Assembly: GCF_004784475.1 (NCBI RefSeq)
Contig: NZ_SRRT01000001.1
Coordinates: 992,001 to 1,056,000 of the forward strand
DNA: 64,000 nucleotides
Direction of reading: 5' to 3'
Source: Streptomyces bauhiniae
Lineage (GTDB): Bacteria > Actinomycetota > Actinomycetes > Streptomycetales > Streptomycetaceae
Shown: positions 36,786 through 46,221 of the stretch, piece after piece
Layout: the number at the start of each line of letters is the position of its first letter
Position numbering within the stretch: the stretch's first letter is position 1
Made by a program: the position numbers and the translations under genes
The notes under the pieces: generated by a model
Databases searched by the model: none
Told to the model about the DNA's origin: nothing
Seen by the model: the letters and a program-made list of their open reading frames with translations, nothing else

Positions 36786-37099
36786 AAGAGGCTGGTGGTT
36801 GCCAAGAACGGCTCCACGTGGCAGGCTCCCGAGGTACACCTGATCGTCACGCCCCGAGGGCCCCGTACAAGCAGCAGCGCCGCCGTCCACCGGCCGCGCG
36901 CCGCGGGTTCGCCCCCCAATACGGGGTGTGATCGTGTTGACCGTCAAACTTTTTGGTGAGACGCTGAAAGCCCCGCGCATCTTGGCTGTTTGGCATGACG
37001 AACGGCAGTGCAACACCAGCGTGTGCCAGGCATGCCGGGTGCGAATCCCTCACGACCCAACCGCTTCGGTCGGTCACTCAGTGTGGAGGACCATCCATC

Positions 37100-37303
37100 A
37101 TGGCAAAGGCGCTTCTCGGTTACGTCGGCGGCTCCGACCCGCGACTCCTCGCCGAGATGCGACGGCTCCAGCAGCGCGTACAGGATCTGGAATCCGAGCT
37201 GACTCGGATTCAGTCGGAGAACGACGCGCTGACGGCTGCCGCTTCTCAGGACAGGATCATGGAGAGCATCGACGCACACCAGGCGGAGCCTGCGCTCACC
37301 TGA
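37100..37303 (+). CDS. Conserved small coiled-coil protein
   Basis: A 67-residue protein. After MAKALLGYVGGSDPRLL comes one helix with heptad pattern (MRRLQQRVQDLESEL, TRIQSENDALTAA). GGAGGA lies 10 bases before the ATG. I recall near-identical proteins across Streptomyces. No function is known; it is probably a dimeric cytoplasmic protein. It is separated from smc by 221 bases. Confidence 0.85.
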   Translation: MAKALLGYVGGSDPRLLAEMRRLQQRVQDLESELTRIQSENDALTAAASQDRIMESIDAHQAEPALT

Positions 37304-37524
37304 TCACTGCATCGCTCCACGACAGCAGTCGCTTCAAGCAGACCCGGACGGCGAGGCCCGCCTGTCCGAGTCCATAGGGACGCTTCGGCGTCCCTCAGTT
37401 CTTTCCCCCGCGCATCCTTTCAGCCTCTTCAACAAATGGTGTGCCCTTCGCGCACTTGGGCGAAACCGTGGGGTTGCGAGTGTTCATGGAGTGAGATACC
37501 GCCTGCCCGGTAAAGTCCGGATGC

Positions 37525-40500
37525 GTGCATCTCAAGGCCCTGACCCTCCGCGGCTTCAAGTCGTTCGCCTCCGCGACCACGCTCCGCTTCGAGCCGGGCA
37601 TCACGTGCGTCGTCGGCCCGAACGGCTCGGGCAAGTCCAACGTCGTGGACGCGCTGAGCTGGGTCATGGGCGAGCAGGGCGCGAAGTCGCTGCGCGGCGG
37701 CAAGATGGAGGACGTCATCTTCGCCGGCACCACCGGCCGTCCGCCGCTGGGTCGCGCCGAGGTGTCCCTCACCATCGACAACTCCGACCGCGCGCTGCCC
37801 ATCGAGTACGCCGAGGTCACCATCACGCGGACCATGTTCCGCAACGGCGGCAGCGAGTACCAGATCAACGGCGACACCTGCCGGCTGCTGGACATCCAGG
37901 AACTCCTCTCCGACTCCGGCATCGGCCGGGAGATGCACGTGATCGTCGGGCAGGGCCAGCTCGACTCGGTCCTGCACGCCGATCCCATGGGCCGGCGTGC
38001 CTTCATCGAGGAGGCCGCGGGCGTCCTGAAGCACCGCAAGCGCAAGGAGAAGGCGCTGCGGAAGCTGGACGCGATGAAGGCCAACCTCGCGCGCGTGCAG
38101 GACCTCACCGACGAACTCCGCCGCCAGCTCAAGCCGCTCGGCCGCCAGGCCGCTGTCGCCCGCCGCGCCGCCGTCATCCAGGCCGACCTGCGCGACGCCC
38201 GCCTCCGCCTCCTCGCCGACGACCTCGTACGGCTCCGCCAGGCCCTCGGCGCCGAGATCGCCGACGAGGCCGCGCTGAAGGAGCGCAAGGACACGGCCGA
38301 ACGCGAACTGCGCCAGGCCCTCCAGCGCGAGGCCCAGTTGGAGGACGAGGTACGCCGGCTCGCGCCCCGCCTCCAGCGCGCCCAGCAGACCTTCTACGAG
38401 CTGTCCCAACTGGCCGAGCGGGTACGCGGCACCGTCTCCCTCGCCGAGGCCCGCGTGCGCAGCGCCACCTCCGCGCCCCCCGAGGAACGGCGCGGGCGTG
38501 ACCCCGAGGACCTGGAGCGCGAGGCCGCCCGCGTCCGGGAGCAGGAGGCCGAGCTGGAAGCCGCCCTGGAGGCGGCCCGGCACGCCCTCGACGACACCGT
38601 CGCCCATCGCGCCGAACTGGAGAGCGCGCTCACCGCCGAGGAACGGCGCCTCAAGGACGTCGCGCGGGCCATCGCCGACCGTCGCGAGGGCCTCGCCCGG
38701 CTGTCCGGCCAGGTCGGCGCCGCCCGCTCCCGCGCCGCCTCCGCCCAGGCCGAGATCGACCGCCTCGCCGCCGGCCGCGACGAGGCCCAGGAACGCGCGG
38801 TCCGGGCCCAGGAGGAGTACGAGACCCTGAAGGCCGAGGTCGACGGGCTCGACGCGGACGACGCCGACCTCGCGGAACGGTACGAGGCGGCCAGGCTCCG
38901 GCTCGCCGAGGCGGAGGCCGCGCTCGGCGCCGCCCGCGACGCCGTCACCGGCGCCGAACGCGAACGGGCCGCGCTGCGCGCCCGCCACGACGCCCTCGCG
39001 CTTGGCCTGCGCCGCAAGGACGGCACCGGCGCCCTCCTCGCCGCCCGCGACCGCCTCACCGGCATCCTCGGCCCCACCGCCGAACTCCTCACCGTCACCC
39101 CCGGCCACGAAACGGCCCTCGCCGCAGCCCTGTCCACCTCCGCCGACGCCCTCGCCGTCACGACCCCCGCCGCAGCCGTCGAAGCCATCCGCCACCTCCA
39201 CAAGGAGGAGGCGGGCCGGGCGTCGCTGCTGGTGGCGGGGGGTCCGGAGGAGAGCGGTCTGCGGCCGGGTGAAGGACATACCCCCGCCCCCGGAGGGCAT
39301 CCCTTTGCCGCTGACCTCGTGCGGGGGCCCGGTGAGCTGGTGCCCGCCGTGCGGCGGCTGCTGCGGGGGATCGTTGTGGTGGGGACGTTGGAGGAGGCGG
39401 AGGCGGTTGTGTATGCGCGGCCTGAGTTGGTCGCCGTTACCGCCGAGGGGGACCTGCTCGGGGCCCACTTCGCGCAGGGTGGGTCGGCCGGGGCGCCGAG
39501 TCTGCTGGAGGTGCAGGCGGCTGTGGACGAGGCGGCCGGTGCGCTGGCGGAGCTGGCCGGGCGGTGCGAGGAGTTGGGGCGGGCGCAGGAGGAGGCGGCC
39601 GGGATGCGGGCCGAGGCCGTGGCGCTCGTGGATGAGCTGGGGGAGCGGCGGCGGGCCGCCGACCGGGAGAAGACGGACGTCGCCCAGCAGCTCGGCCGGC
39701 TCGCCGGGCAGGCGCGCGGGGCCGCGGGGGAGGCCGAGCGGTCGGCGGCGGCGGCCGCACGGGCGCAGGAGGCGCTGGAGCGGGCCGTCGCCGAGGCGGA
39801 GGAACTGGCCGAGCGGCTGGCCGCGGCCGAGGAGATGCCGGCCGAGGAGGAGCCCGACACCTCCGTACGCGACCGGCTCTCCGCCGACGGGGCCAACGCG
39901 CGGCAGACCGAGATGGAGGCGCGCCTGCAGGTCCGAACGCACGAGGAGCGGGTCAAGGGGCTCGCCGGGCGGGCCGACTCGCTGGACCGGGCCGCGCGCG
40001 CGGAGCGAGAGGCACGCGCGCGTGCGGAGCGGCGGCGGGCCCGGCTGCGCCACGAGGCGGCGGTCGCCGGTGCGGTCGCGGACGGCGCCCGGCAACTGCT
40101 GGCCCACATCGAGGTCTCCCTCGCCCGCTCCCAGCGCGAGCGCGACGCCGCCGAGGCCGCGAAGGCCGTACGCGAAAAGGAGTTGGCCGACGCGCGCGCT
40201 ACGGGACGCGAACTCAAGGCGGAACTCGACAAGTTGACGGACTCGGTACACCGGGGCGAGGTGCTCGGCGCGGAGAAGCGGCTCAGGATCGAGCAGTTGG
40301 AGGCCAGGGCGCTGGACGAACTCGGGGTCGAGCCGGAGGGCCTCGTCGCGGAGTACGGCCCCCTCCAGCCGGTGCCGCCCTCGCTCCCGGCGGACGGCGA
40401 GGAGCTGCCGGAGGACCCCGAACACCCCCGTAACCAGCCGCGTCCCTTCCACCGCGCGGAGCAGGAGAAGCGGCTGAAGGCGGCCGAGCGGGCCTACCAG

Positions 40501-41097
40501 CAGCTCGGCAAGGTGAATCCGCTGGCGCTGGAGGAGTTTGCGGCGCTGGAAGAGCGGCACAAGTTCCTCAGTGAGCAACTGGAGGACCTGAAGAAGACGC
40601 GGACGGATCTGCTGAGGGTGGTGAAGGAGGTCGATGAACGGGTCGAGCAGGTCTTCACCGAGGCGTTCCGGGACACCGCCCGCGAGTTCGAGGGCGTCTT
40701 CTCCCGGCTCTTCCCCGGCGGCGAGGGCCGGCTGGTGCTGACCGACCCGGACGACATGCTGGCCACGGGCGTGGACGTGGAGGCGCGGCCGCCGGGGAAG
40801 AAGGTGAAGCGGCTGAGCCTGCTGTCCGGCGGGGAGCGGTCGCTGACGGCCGTCGCCCTGCTGGTGGCGATCTTCAAGGCCCGCCCCAGCCCGTTCTACG
40901 TCATGGACGAGGTCGAGGCGGCCCTGGACGACACCAACCTCCAGCGGCTGATCGGGATCATGCGGGAGCTGCAGGAGAGTTCGCAGCTCGTCGTGATCAC
41001 GCACCAGAAGCGCACCATGGAGGTGGCCGACGCGTTGTACGGCGTCTCGATGCAGGGTGACGGTGTGTCGAAGGTCATCTCGCAGCGGCTGCGCTAG
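37525..41097 (+). CDS. smc: Chromosome segregation protein SMC
   Basis: A 1190-residue SMC ATPase that compacts and segregates chromosomes with ScpAB. The N-terminal head has GPNGSGKSNVVDAL (Walker A) near residue 32; long coiled coils flank the hinge at about 500-660; the C-terminal head has LSLLSGGERSLTAVALL (signature) and PFYVMDEVEAALDD (Walker B). The GTG start lacks a ribosome site; TAAAGT at 37511-37516, 8 bases before, suggests a leaderless or near-leaderless message. The hinge codons change from NNC-rich to NNG-rich between about 39200 and 39650. Confidence 0.96.
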   Translation: MHLKALTLRGFKSFASATTLRFEPGITCVVGPNGSGKSNVVDALSWVMGEQGAKSLRGGKMEDVIFAGTTGRPPLGRAEVSLTIDNSDRALPIEYAEVTITRTMFRNGGSEYQINGDTCRLLDIQELLSDSGIGREMHVIVGQGQLDSVLHADPMGRRAFIEEAAGVLKHRKRKEKALRKLDAMKANLARVQDLTDELRRQLKPLGRQAAVARRAAVIQADLRDARLRLLADDLVRLRQALGAEIADEAALKERKDTAERELRQALQREAQLEDEVRRLAPRLQRAQQTFYELSQLAERVRGTVSLAEARVRSATSAPPEERRGRDPEDLEREAARVREQEAELEAALEAARHALDDTVAHRAELESALTAEERRLKDVARAIADRREGLARLSGQVGAARSRAASAQAEIDRLAAGRDEAQERAVRAQEEYETLKAEVDGLDADDADLAERYEAARLRLAEAEAALGAARDAVTGAERERAALRARHDALALGLRRKDGTGALLAARDRLTGILGPTAELLTVTPGHETALAAALSTSADALAVTTPAAAVEAIRHLHKEEAGRASLLVAGGPEESGLRPGEGHTPAPGGHPFAADLVRGPGELVPAVRRLLRGIVVVGTLEEAEAVVYARPELVAVTAEGDLLGAHFAQGGSAGAPSLLEVQAAVDEAAGALAELAGRCEELGRAQEEAAGMRAEAVALVDELGERRRAADREKTDVAQQLGRLAGQARGAAGEAERSAAAAARAQEALERAVAEAEELAERLAAAEEMPAEEEPDTSVRDRLSADGANARQTEMEARLQVRTHEERVKGLAGRADSLDRAARAEREARARAERRRARLRHEAAVAGAVADGARQLLAHIEVSLARSQRERDAAEAAKAVREKELADARATGRELKAELDKLTDSVHRGEVLGAEKRLRIEQLEARALDELGVEPEGLVAEYGPLQPVPPSLPADGEELPEDPEHPRNQPRPFHRAEQEKRLKAAERAYQQLGKVNPLALEEFAALEERHKFLSEQLEDLKKTRTDLLRVVKEVDERVEQVFTEAFRDTAREFEGVFSRLFPGGEGRLVLTDPDDMLATGVDVEARPPGKKVKRLSLLSGGERSLTAVALLVAIFKARPSPFYVMDEVEAALDDTNLQRLIGIMRELQESSQLVVITHQKRTMEVADALYGVSMQGDGVSKVISQRLR

Positions 41098-41184
41098 CCG
41101 GCGTTTCAAGATCGAATACGTGTGCGTTTACTTCTTGAACAACTTCGGCGCGCGCGTATCTCTTAAGTCACAGCCATCCAGGTA

Positions 41185-41212
41185 TTGACTTCGAAACTTG
41201 AAGGCATAGTCT
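41185..41212 (+). promoter_or_regulatory. Promoter of glcP
   Basis: TTGACT, a 16-base spacer and TAGTCT in an A+T-rich stretch, about 110 bases before the GTG start. Confidence 0.7.
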
Positions 41213-41214
41213 CT

Positions 41215-41224
41215 GCAACGTTGC
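41215..41224. promoter_or_regulatory. Palindrome at the predicted glcP transcription start (LacI-like site)
   Basis: GCAACGTTGC is a perfect palindrome with a central CG, the form bound by many LacI-family repressors, and it lies right after the -10 element. A second dyad (GTGGCGC and GCGCCAC, 8-base gap) is at 41243-41264 in the leader. Confidence 0.5.
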
Positions 41225-41323
41225 TTTTACCTTCAGGTGTAAGTGGCGCCAAGTTGTGCGCCACTGGAACCTGGAAGGGCTCGCCCCCACCCGGCAGCGT
41301 TGCCGTGGCCCGAGGAGTTACAC

Positions 41324-42742
41324 GTGACCAGCACAGCGCAGGCACCCCAGCCAGGAGCCCGTTCGGCTCATCCCGAACATCTCGGGCACGTCATCTTCAT
41401 CGCGGCCGCCGCCGCGATGGGTGGTTTCCTGTTCGGCTACGACAGCTCCGTGATCAACGGCGCCGTCGAGGCCATCCGGGACCGGTACGACGTGGGCTCG
41501 GCCGCCCTCGCCCAGGTCATCGCCATCGCGCTGATCGGCTGCGCCATCGGCGCCGCCACCGCCGGCCGCATAGCCGACCGGATCGGCCGTATCCGCTGCA
41601 TGCAGATCGCCGCCGTCCTCTTCACCATCAGCGCGGTGGGCTCCGCCCTTCCGTTCGCGCTGTGGGACCTCGCCTTCTGGCGCATCATCGGCGGTTTCGC
41701 CATCGGTATGGCCTCGGTCATCGGCCCGGCCTACATCGCCGAGGTCGCCCCGCCGGCGTACCGCGGCCGGCTCGGCTCCTTCCAGCAGGCCGCGATCGTT
41801 ATCGGCATCGCCGTCTCCCAGCTCGTCAACTGGGGCCTGCTGAACGCCGCCGGCGGCGACCAGCGCGGCAAGCTGATGGGCCTCGAGGTCTGGCAGGTCA
41901 TGCTGGGCGTCATGGTGATCCCGGCCGTCCTGTACGGCCTGCTCTCCTTCGCCATCCCCGAGTCCCCGCGCTTCCTGCTCTCCGTCGGCAAGCGTGAGCG
42001 CGCCCGCGAGATCCTGGCCGAGGTCGAGGGCAAGGGTGTCGACCTCGACGCGCGGGTCAACGAGATCGAGCACGCGATGAAGTCCGAGCACAAGTCGTCC
42101 TTCAAGGACCTGCTCGGCGGCAGCTTCTTCTTCAAGCCGATCGTCTGGGTCGGTATCGGCCTCTCGGTCTTCCAGCAGTTCGTCGGCATCAACGTCGCGT
42201 TCTACTACTCCTCGACGCTGTGGCAGTCGGTCGGTGTCGACCCGACGGACTCCTTCCTGTACTCCTTCACGACGTCGATCATCAACATCATCGGCACCGT
42301 GATCGCCATGATCTTCGTGGACCGGATCGGGCGTAAGCCGCTGGCCCTCATCGGCTCGGTCGGCATGGTCGTCGGTCTGGCGCTGGAAGCGTGGGCGTTC
42401 TCGTACCACCTCGTCGACGGCAAGCTGCCCGCGACGCAGGGCTGGGTCGCGCTCGTCGCCGCCCACCTCTTCGTCCTGTTCTTCGCGCTCTCCTGGGGCG
42501 TCGTGGTCTGGGTCTTCCTCGGCGAGATGTTCCCGAACCGGATTCGCGCCGCCGCGCTCGGTGTCGCCGCGTCCGCGCAGTGGATCGCCAACTGGGCCAT
42601 CACCGCGAGCTTCCCGTCGCTGGCCGACTGGAACCTCTCCGGCACGTACGTGATCTACACGATCTTCGCCGCGCTCTCCATCCCCTTCGTCCTGAAGTTC
42701 GTCAAGGAGACGAAGGGCAAGACCCTGGAAGAGATGGGCTGA
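41324..42742 (+). CDS. glcP: MFS glucose permease
   Basis: A 472-residue sugar porter with 12 membrane segments. Signatures are GGFLFGYDSSVINGA, DRIGRIRC, PESPRFLL, QQFVGINVAFYYSS, DRIGRKPL and the C-terminal VKETKGKTLEEM. Length, sequence and place after smc match GlcP, the main glucose/H+ symporter of S. coelicolor, which feeds glucose kinase and so supports carbon repression. The GTG has GAGGAG upstream. A promoter, a LacI-like palindrome and a leader dyad precede it, in agreement with glucose-dependent control known for this gene. Confidence 0.9.
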   Translation: MTSTAQAPQPGARSAHPEHLGHVIFIAAAAAMGGFLFGYDSSVINGAVEAIRDRYDVGSAALAQVIAIALIGCAIGAATAGRIADRIGRIRCMQIAAVLFTISAVGSALPFALWDLAFWRIIGGFAIGMASVIGPAYIAEVAPPAYRGRLGSFQQAAIVIGIAVSQLVNWGLLNAAGGDQRGKLMGLEVWQVMLGVMVIPAVLYGLLSFAIPESPRFLLSVGKRERAREILAEVEGKGVDLDARVNEIEHAMKSEHKSSFKDLLGGSFFFKPIVWVGIGLSVFQQFVGINVAFYYSSTLWQSVGVDPTDSFLYSFTTSIINIIGTVIAMIFVDRIGRKPLALIGSVGMVVGLALEAWAFSYHLVDGKLPATQGWVALVAAHLFVLFFALSWGVVVWVFLGEMFPNRIRAAALGVAASAQWIANWAITASFPSLADWNLSGTYVIYTIFAALSIPFVLKFVKETKGKTLEEMG

Positions 42743-42802
42743 CCGCCCCCCTGATCCGAGGAGAGGGGCCAAGTCCCCGCTGCCCCTCCCCTCGCACCTC
42801 CA

Positions 42803-42839
42803 CCGCCCCCACCCCGGCCACTGCCGGGGGTGGGGGCGG
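42803..42839 (+). terminator. Terminator after glcP
   Basis: A 16-bp stem with a 1-base bulge (CCGCCCCCACCCC arm) and loop CACT. Confidence 0.82.
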
Positions 42840-43238
42840 TGTTGTTTATGGGGGGCGGGGGTTGCGGCGGCCGGAGTGGGGGCTGGTGCTCGATTGAGTG
42901 CCTGGGGGGTGTGTGACGGGAGGGTGTGAGCCGGCGCGCGGATGAGGAGCCGACGCCCGGAGTGTGGGCTGGGGCCAGTTGGAGGTCGGGGGTGCGGGAC
43001 GGTGTTGGGGTGGGCCCAGTGGTGGGGTTGCCCCTTTGGCAGGGGGCTCGGGCCAGGCGTGCGGGCGGCGCCGGGGCGGCCGACGCGGCTGCAAGTGAGG
43101 ATGCTCAGGGTGCGCGCGCTGCGCGCCGGGCTCGACATGCCGGCACCCAGCCCCAAGAGCGAGCTGGTCGAGACTCCCGCTGACGAACTTCCGGGAGTGC
43201 CACCCGTCAGGCCCGGCGGCCGCCGGAGCCAGGCACGC
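42840..43238. other. G-rich intergenic region without a recognised gene
   Basis: About 400 bases with runs of G on the + strand. Short frames (for example one with LETPADELPGV-like text) lack ribosome sites and homology that I recognise. Confidence 0.4.
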
Positions 43239-43268
43239 CGAAGGCCCCCTCAGCAGAGGGGGCCTTCG
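43239..43268 (-). terminator. Terminator of the NCS1 permease gene
   Basis: A perfect 13-bp stem (CGAAGGCCCCCTC with its complement) and a 4-base loop, 10 bases after the permease stop. Confidence 0.88.
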
Positions 43269-43278
43269 AGGGGTGGGG

Positions 43279-44736
43279 TCAGACCGTGGCCGGGATCGGG
43301 TCCTCGGCCGGAGCCGGAGCCGGGGCGGGGGTCGGGGGAGTGACTCGGGGCTTCGGGAGGGTCAGGTACAGCGCCGCCGAGATGACGATCGCCGCGATCC
43401 AGCCCAAGCCGTACTCGCCGATGGGGTTGTTCCTGGCGAGGGGGCCGGTGAACCAGTCCGACGTGGTGAAGAGGAGGCCGGAGACGAGGCCGATGGCCCA
43501 GGAGGACACCGCGGCGGGGGAGAAGCCCGCGCGGTACCAGTAGGCGCTGGTACGGGTCGTGTCGGCGAGGGCGCGGGCGTCGTACTCCTTGCGGCGGAGC
43601 ATGTCCGCGCCGAAGACGCCGGTCCAGGCGGAGAAGGCGACCGCGAGCATGGAGAGGAAGGCGATGAAGGAGCCCATGAAGCTGGACGCCACCAGCATCA
43701 GCACCCCGCCCAGCGCCAGCGAGATCACCGCGTTGACGGAGACCGCCCAGTGGCGCGGAATCCGGAAGCCGAGGGTCTGCGCGGTGAAGCCGGCCGAGTA
43801 CATCGACATCGAGTTGATCAGCAGCATGCCGACCACCGCGATCAGCAGATACGGCACCGCGATCCACAGCGGCAGGATCGTGCCGAGGAAGGACACCGGG
43901 TCGGACGCCGAGGCCAGGTCGGGGGTGCCCACCGCCATCACCGCGCCCATGAGGACCAGCGGCAGTACCACGATGCCCGCACCGCCGACGGTCTGCCCCA
44001 CGATCGCCCGCGAGGACGCCGTACGCGGCAGATAGCGGGTGAAGTCCGGCGCGGACGGAATCCAGCTCACCCCGCCCGCGGCGATCATGCCGACTGCCGT
44101 GATCAGCGAGGCCGTCGACCCCGCGCCGCCGTGCATGACCCGTGCCCAGTCGGTGTGCACGGCGAGATACGCCAGCACCAGCACCGAGAAGACACCGAAG
44201 AGATACGTCGCGTACTTGCTGCACTTCTGCACCGCGTTGATCCCCAGCCCGGAGATCACGAACGTGGCGATCACGAACAGCAGCAGCGTGACCATGTCCA
44301 GCACACCGTTGGCCTTGATGCCGAGCGCGAGGTCCAGGATGGTGAGCAGCGCGTACGCGCCGGTCACCGCGTTGATCGTCTCCCAGCCCCAGCGCGCGAC
44401 CCAGATCAGCGAACCGGGCAGCAGATTGCCGCGCTGGCCGAAGACCGCCCGCGACAGCGCCATCCCCGGCGCGGCACCCCGCTTGCCGGCGATCCCGATC
44501 AGCCCGACCAGGCCGTAGGAGACGACGGGTGCGACGGCCGCGACCACGAGGGCCTGCCAGAAGTTCAAGTGGTACGCCACGACCAGGCTCGCGCCCATCG
44601 TGAGCAGCAGCACGCTGATGTTGGCCCCCACCCAGGTGGGGAAGAGCCCGCGAGTGCGCGCGGTACGTTCGTGATCGGGGACCGGCTCGATGCCACGGGT
44701 TTCCAGCGCGCCCTCGCGCGCGGCCGTCTTGCTCAT
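43279..44736 (-). CDS. codB: NCS1-family cytosine/purine permease
   Basis: A 485-residue nucleobase:cation symporter-1 protein with about 12 membrane segments. The N-terminal NHERTARTRG-like cytoplasmic tail, LFPTWVGANISVLLLTMG, GAAPGMALSRAVFG, and SWIPSAPDFTRYLPR are typical of cytosine permease (CodB). The C-terminus is a short Pro/Ala tail. Ribosome-site quality is poor; AGGA is 14 bases before the ATG. It is divergent from ftsY and shares a region with a dyad. Substrate could be cytosine, another purine, or an allantoin-like compound. Confidence 0.88.
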   Translation of the reverse strand: MSKTAAREGALETRGIEPVPDHERTARTRGLFPTWVGANISVLLLTMGASLVVAYHLNFWQALVVAAVAPVVSYGLVGLIGIAGKRGAAPGMALSRAVFGQRGNLLPGSLIWVARWGWETINAVTGAYALLTILDLALGIKANGVLDMVTLLLFVIATFVISGLGINAVQKCSKYATYLFGVFSVLVLAYLAVHTDWARVMHGGAGSTASLITAVGMIAAGGVSWIPSAPDFTRYLPRTASSRAIVGQTVGGAGIVVLPLVLMGAVMAVGTPDLASASDPVSFLGTILPLWIAVPYLLIAVVGMLLINSMSMYSAGFTAQTLGFRIPRHWAVSVNAVISLALGGVLMLVASSFMGSFIAFLSMLAVAFSAWTGVFGADMLRRKEYDARALADTTRTSAYWYRAGFSPAAVSSWAIGLVSGLLFTTSDWFTGPLARNNPIGEYGLGWIAAIVISAALYLTLPKPRVTPPTPAPAPAPAEDPIPATV

Positions 44737-44837
44737 GGAGGGGGAGTGTCCTAGCGGTGGGGGACGAGGACGACGGGCTCGACGCGCGGAGCGGAGCCAA
44801 GAGTCATCGTAGTTTAATCCGACTCCACTACCCCTGT

Positions 44838-44863
44838 GGCATTTGTCTCCTGGAGGAAATGCC
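44838..44863. promoter_or_regulatory. Dyad between the permease and ftsY
   Basis: GGCATTT and AAATGCC are separated by 12 bases that include CTCC-TGGAG. The spacing suits a dimeric regulator of the permease promoter. Confidence 0.4.
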
Positions 44864-44916
44864 AGGAGCGCGGAAGCCCTTTCGTCGGATACCCCATGGC
44901 CGATACTGGTCGGGTT

Positions 44917-46131
44917 ATGGAAACCATCATCCTTGCTGTAGTCATCGCCGTGGTCGTGCTCGGCGCGCTCGGCGGGCTCCTCATCACCAGCAGGCTCAAG
45001 AAGCCGCTGCCCCCGCCCCCGCCCTCCCCTCCTTCCAAGACCGACCTGACCGCGCCCCCGGCCGAACCGCACGTCGGTGACGAGGCCGAGACCCCGCGCG
45101 ACGAACAACGCCGGACCATCGAGGAGGTGGACCTGCCGGGCGGCGGCGCCCCCACCACCGTCGAGGAGCCCCCCGCCGCCGAGAAGGCTCCCGAGATCGA
45201 GATCCCGGAGCCCAGCGCCGGACGTCTCATCCGGCTCCGCACCCGCCTCTCCCGCTCCCAGAACGCCCTCGGCAAGGGCCTGCTCACGCTGCTGTCGCGC
45301 GAGCACCTCGACGAGGACACCTGGGAGGAGATCGAGGACACCCTCCTCACCGCCGACGTCGGCGTCCAGCCCACCCAGGAACTGGTCGAGCGGCTGCGCG
45401 AGCGCGTCAAGGTGCTCGGCACCCGCACCCCCGAGGAACTGCGCGGCCTGCTCCGAGAGGAGCTGCTGAAGCTCGTCGGCACCGACATGGACCGCGAGGT
45501 CAAGACCGAGCCGGAGAGCCGCAAGCCCGGCATCGTGATGGTCGTCGGCGTCAACGGCACCGGCAAGACGACCACCACCGGCAAGCTCGCCCGCGTCCTG
45601 GTCGCCGACGGCCGCACCGTCGTCCTCGGCGCCGCCGACACCTTCCGCGCGGCCGCCGCCGACCAGCTCCAGACCTGGGGCGAGCGCGTCGGCGCCTACA
45701 CCGTGCGCGGCCCGGAGGCCGGCGACCCCGCCTCCGTCGCCTTCGACTCGGTGAAGGAGGGCAAGGAGATGGGCGTCGACGTGGTGCTCATCGACACCGC
45801 CGGCCGTCTGCACACCAAGACCGGCCTCATGGACGAGCTGGGCAAGGTCAAGCGCGTCGTGGAGAAGCACGCCCCGCTGGACGAGGTGCTGCTCGTCCTC
45901 GACGCCACCACCGGCCAGAACGGCCTGGTGCAGGCCCGCGTCTTCTCCGAGGTCGTGGACATCACCGGCATCGTGCTCACCAAGCTCGACGGCACCGCCA
46001 AGGGCGGCATCGTCATCGCCGTGCAGAACGAGCTGGGCGTCCCGGTCAAGCTCATCGGCCTCGGTGAGGGCCCCGACGACCTGGCGCCGTTCGACCCGGA
46101 GGCGTTCGTCGACGCGCTCCTCGGTGACTGA
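44917..46131 (+). CDS. ftsY: Signal recognition particle receptor FtsY
   Basis: A 404-residue SRP receptor. It begins with a true membrane segment (TIILAVVIAVVVLGALGGLLI), unlike the amphipathic end of E. coli FtsY, then an acidic/Pro linker, then the NG GTPase: VVGVNGTGKTTTTGKLA (G1), DTFRAAAADQL (G2), DTAGRLH (G3) and TKLDGTAKGG (G4/closing). The ATG at 44917 lacks a ribosome site, and GATACT lies 9 bases before it. It docks Ffh (also in this window) to the translocon. Confidence 0.95.
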   Translation: METIILAVVIAVVVLGALGGLLITSRLKKPLPPPPPSPPSKTDLTAPPAEPHVGDEAETPRDEQRRTIEEVDLPGGGAPTTVEEPPAAEKAPEIEIPEPSAGRLIRLRTRLSRSQNALGKGLLTLLSREHLDEDTWEEIEDTLLTADVGVQPTQELVERLRERVKVLGTRTPEELRGLLREELLKLVGTDMDREVKTEPESRKPGIVMVVGVNGTGKTTTTGKLARVLVADGRTVVLGAADTFRAAAADQLQTWGERVGAYTVRGPEAGDPASVAFDSVKEGKEMGVDVVLIDTAGRLHTKTGLMDELGKVKRVVEKHAPLDEVLLVLDATTGQNGLVQARVFSEVVDITGIVLTKLDGTAKGGIVIAVQNELGVPVKLIGLGEGPDDLAPFDPEAFVDALLGD

Positions 46132-46158
46132 CCCCCGTCACCCCGCCCGCGACCACGC

Positions 46159-46200
46159 CGAAGCGCCCGCCCCCAGCAGAACCGGGGGACGGGCGCTTCG
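46159..46200. terminator. Terminator between ftsY and the prim-pol-like gene
   Basis: CGAAGCGCCCG and CCCCC pair with GGGGG and CGGGCGCTTCG, with one bulged A. Convergent genes end on each side. Confidence 0.88.
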
Positions 46201-46221
46201 CCGTACGAGGAGTGCGCCGCG

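Noticed and set aside
36976-37065. Possible tRNA-like T-arm (GGGTGCGAATCCC) upstream of the small coiled-coil gene
   Set aside because: The stem pairs only three bases well and no acceptor or anticodon stem can be formed around it.
37429-41109. 1226-codon frame antisense to smc
   Set aside because: The SMC Walker A, signature and Walker B motifs on the + strand account for this DNA.
42840-43238. Possible small gene in the G-rich gap after glcP
   Set aside because: No ribosome site, no homology that I recognise, and frames are open only because of base composition.
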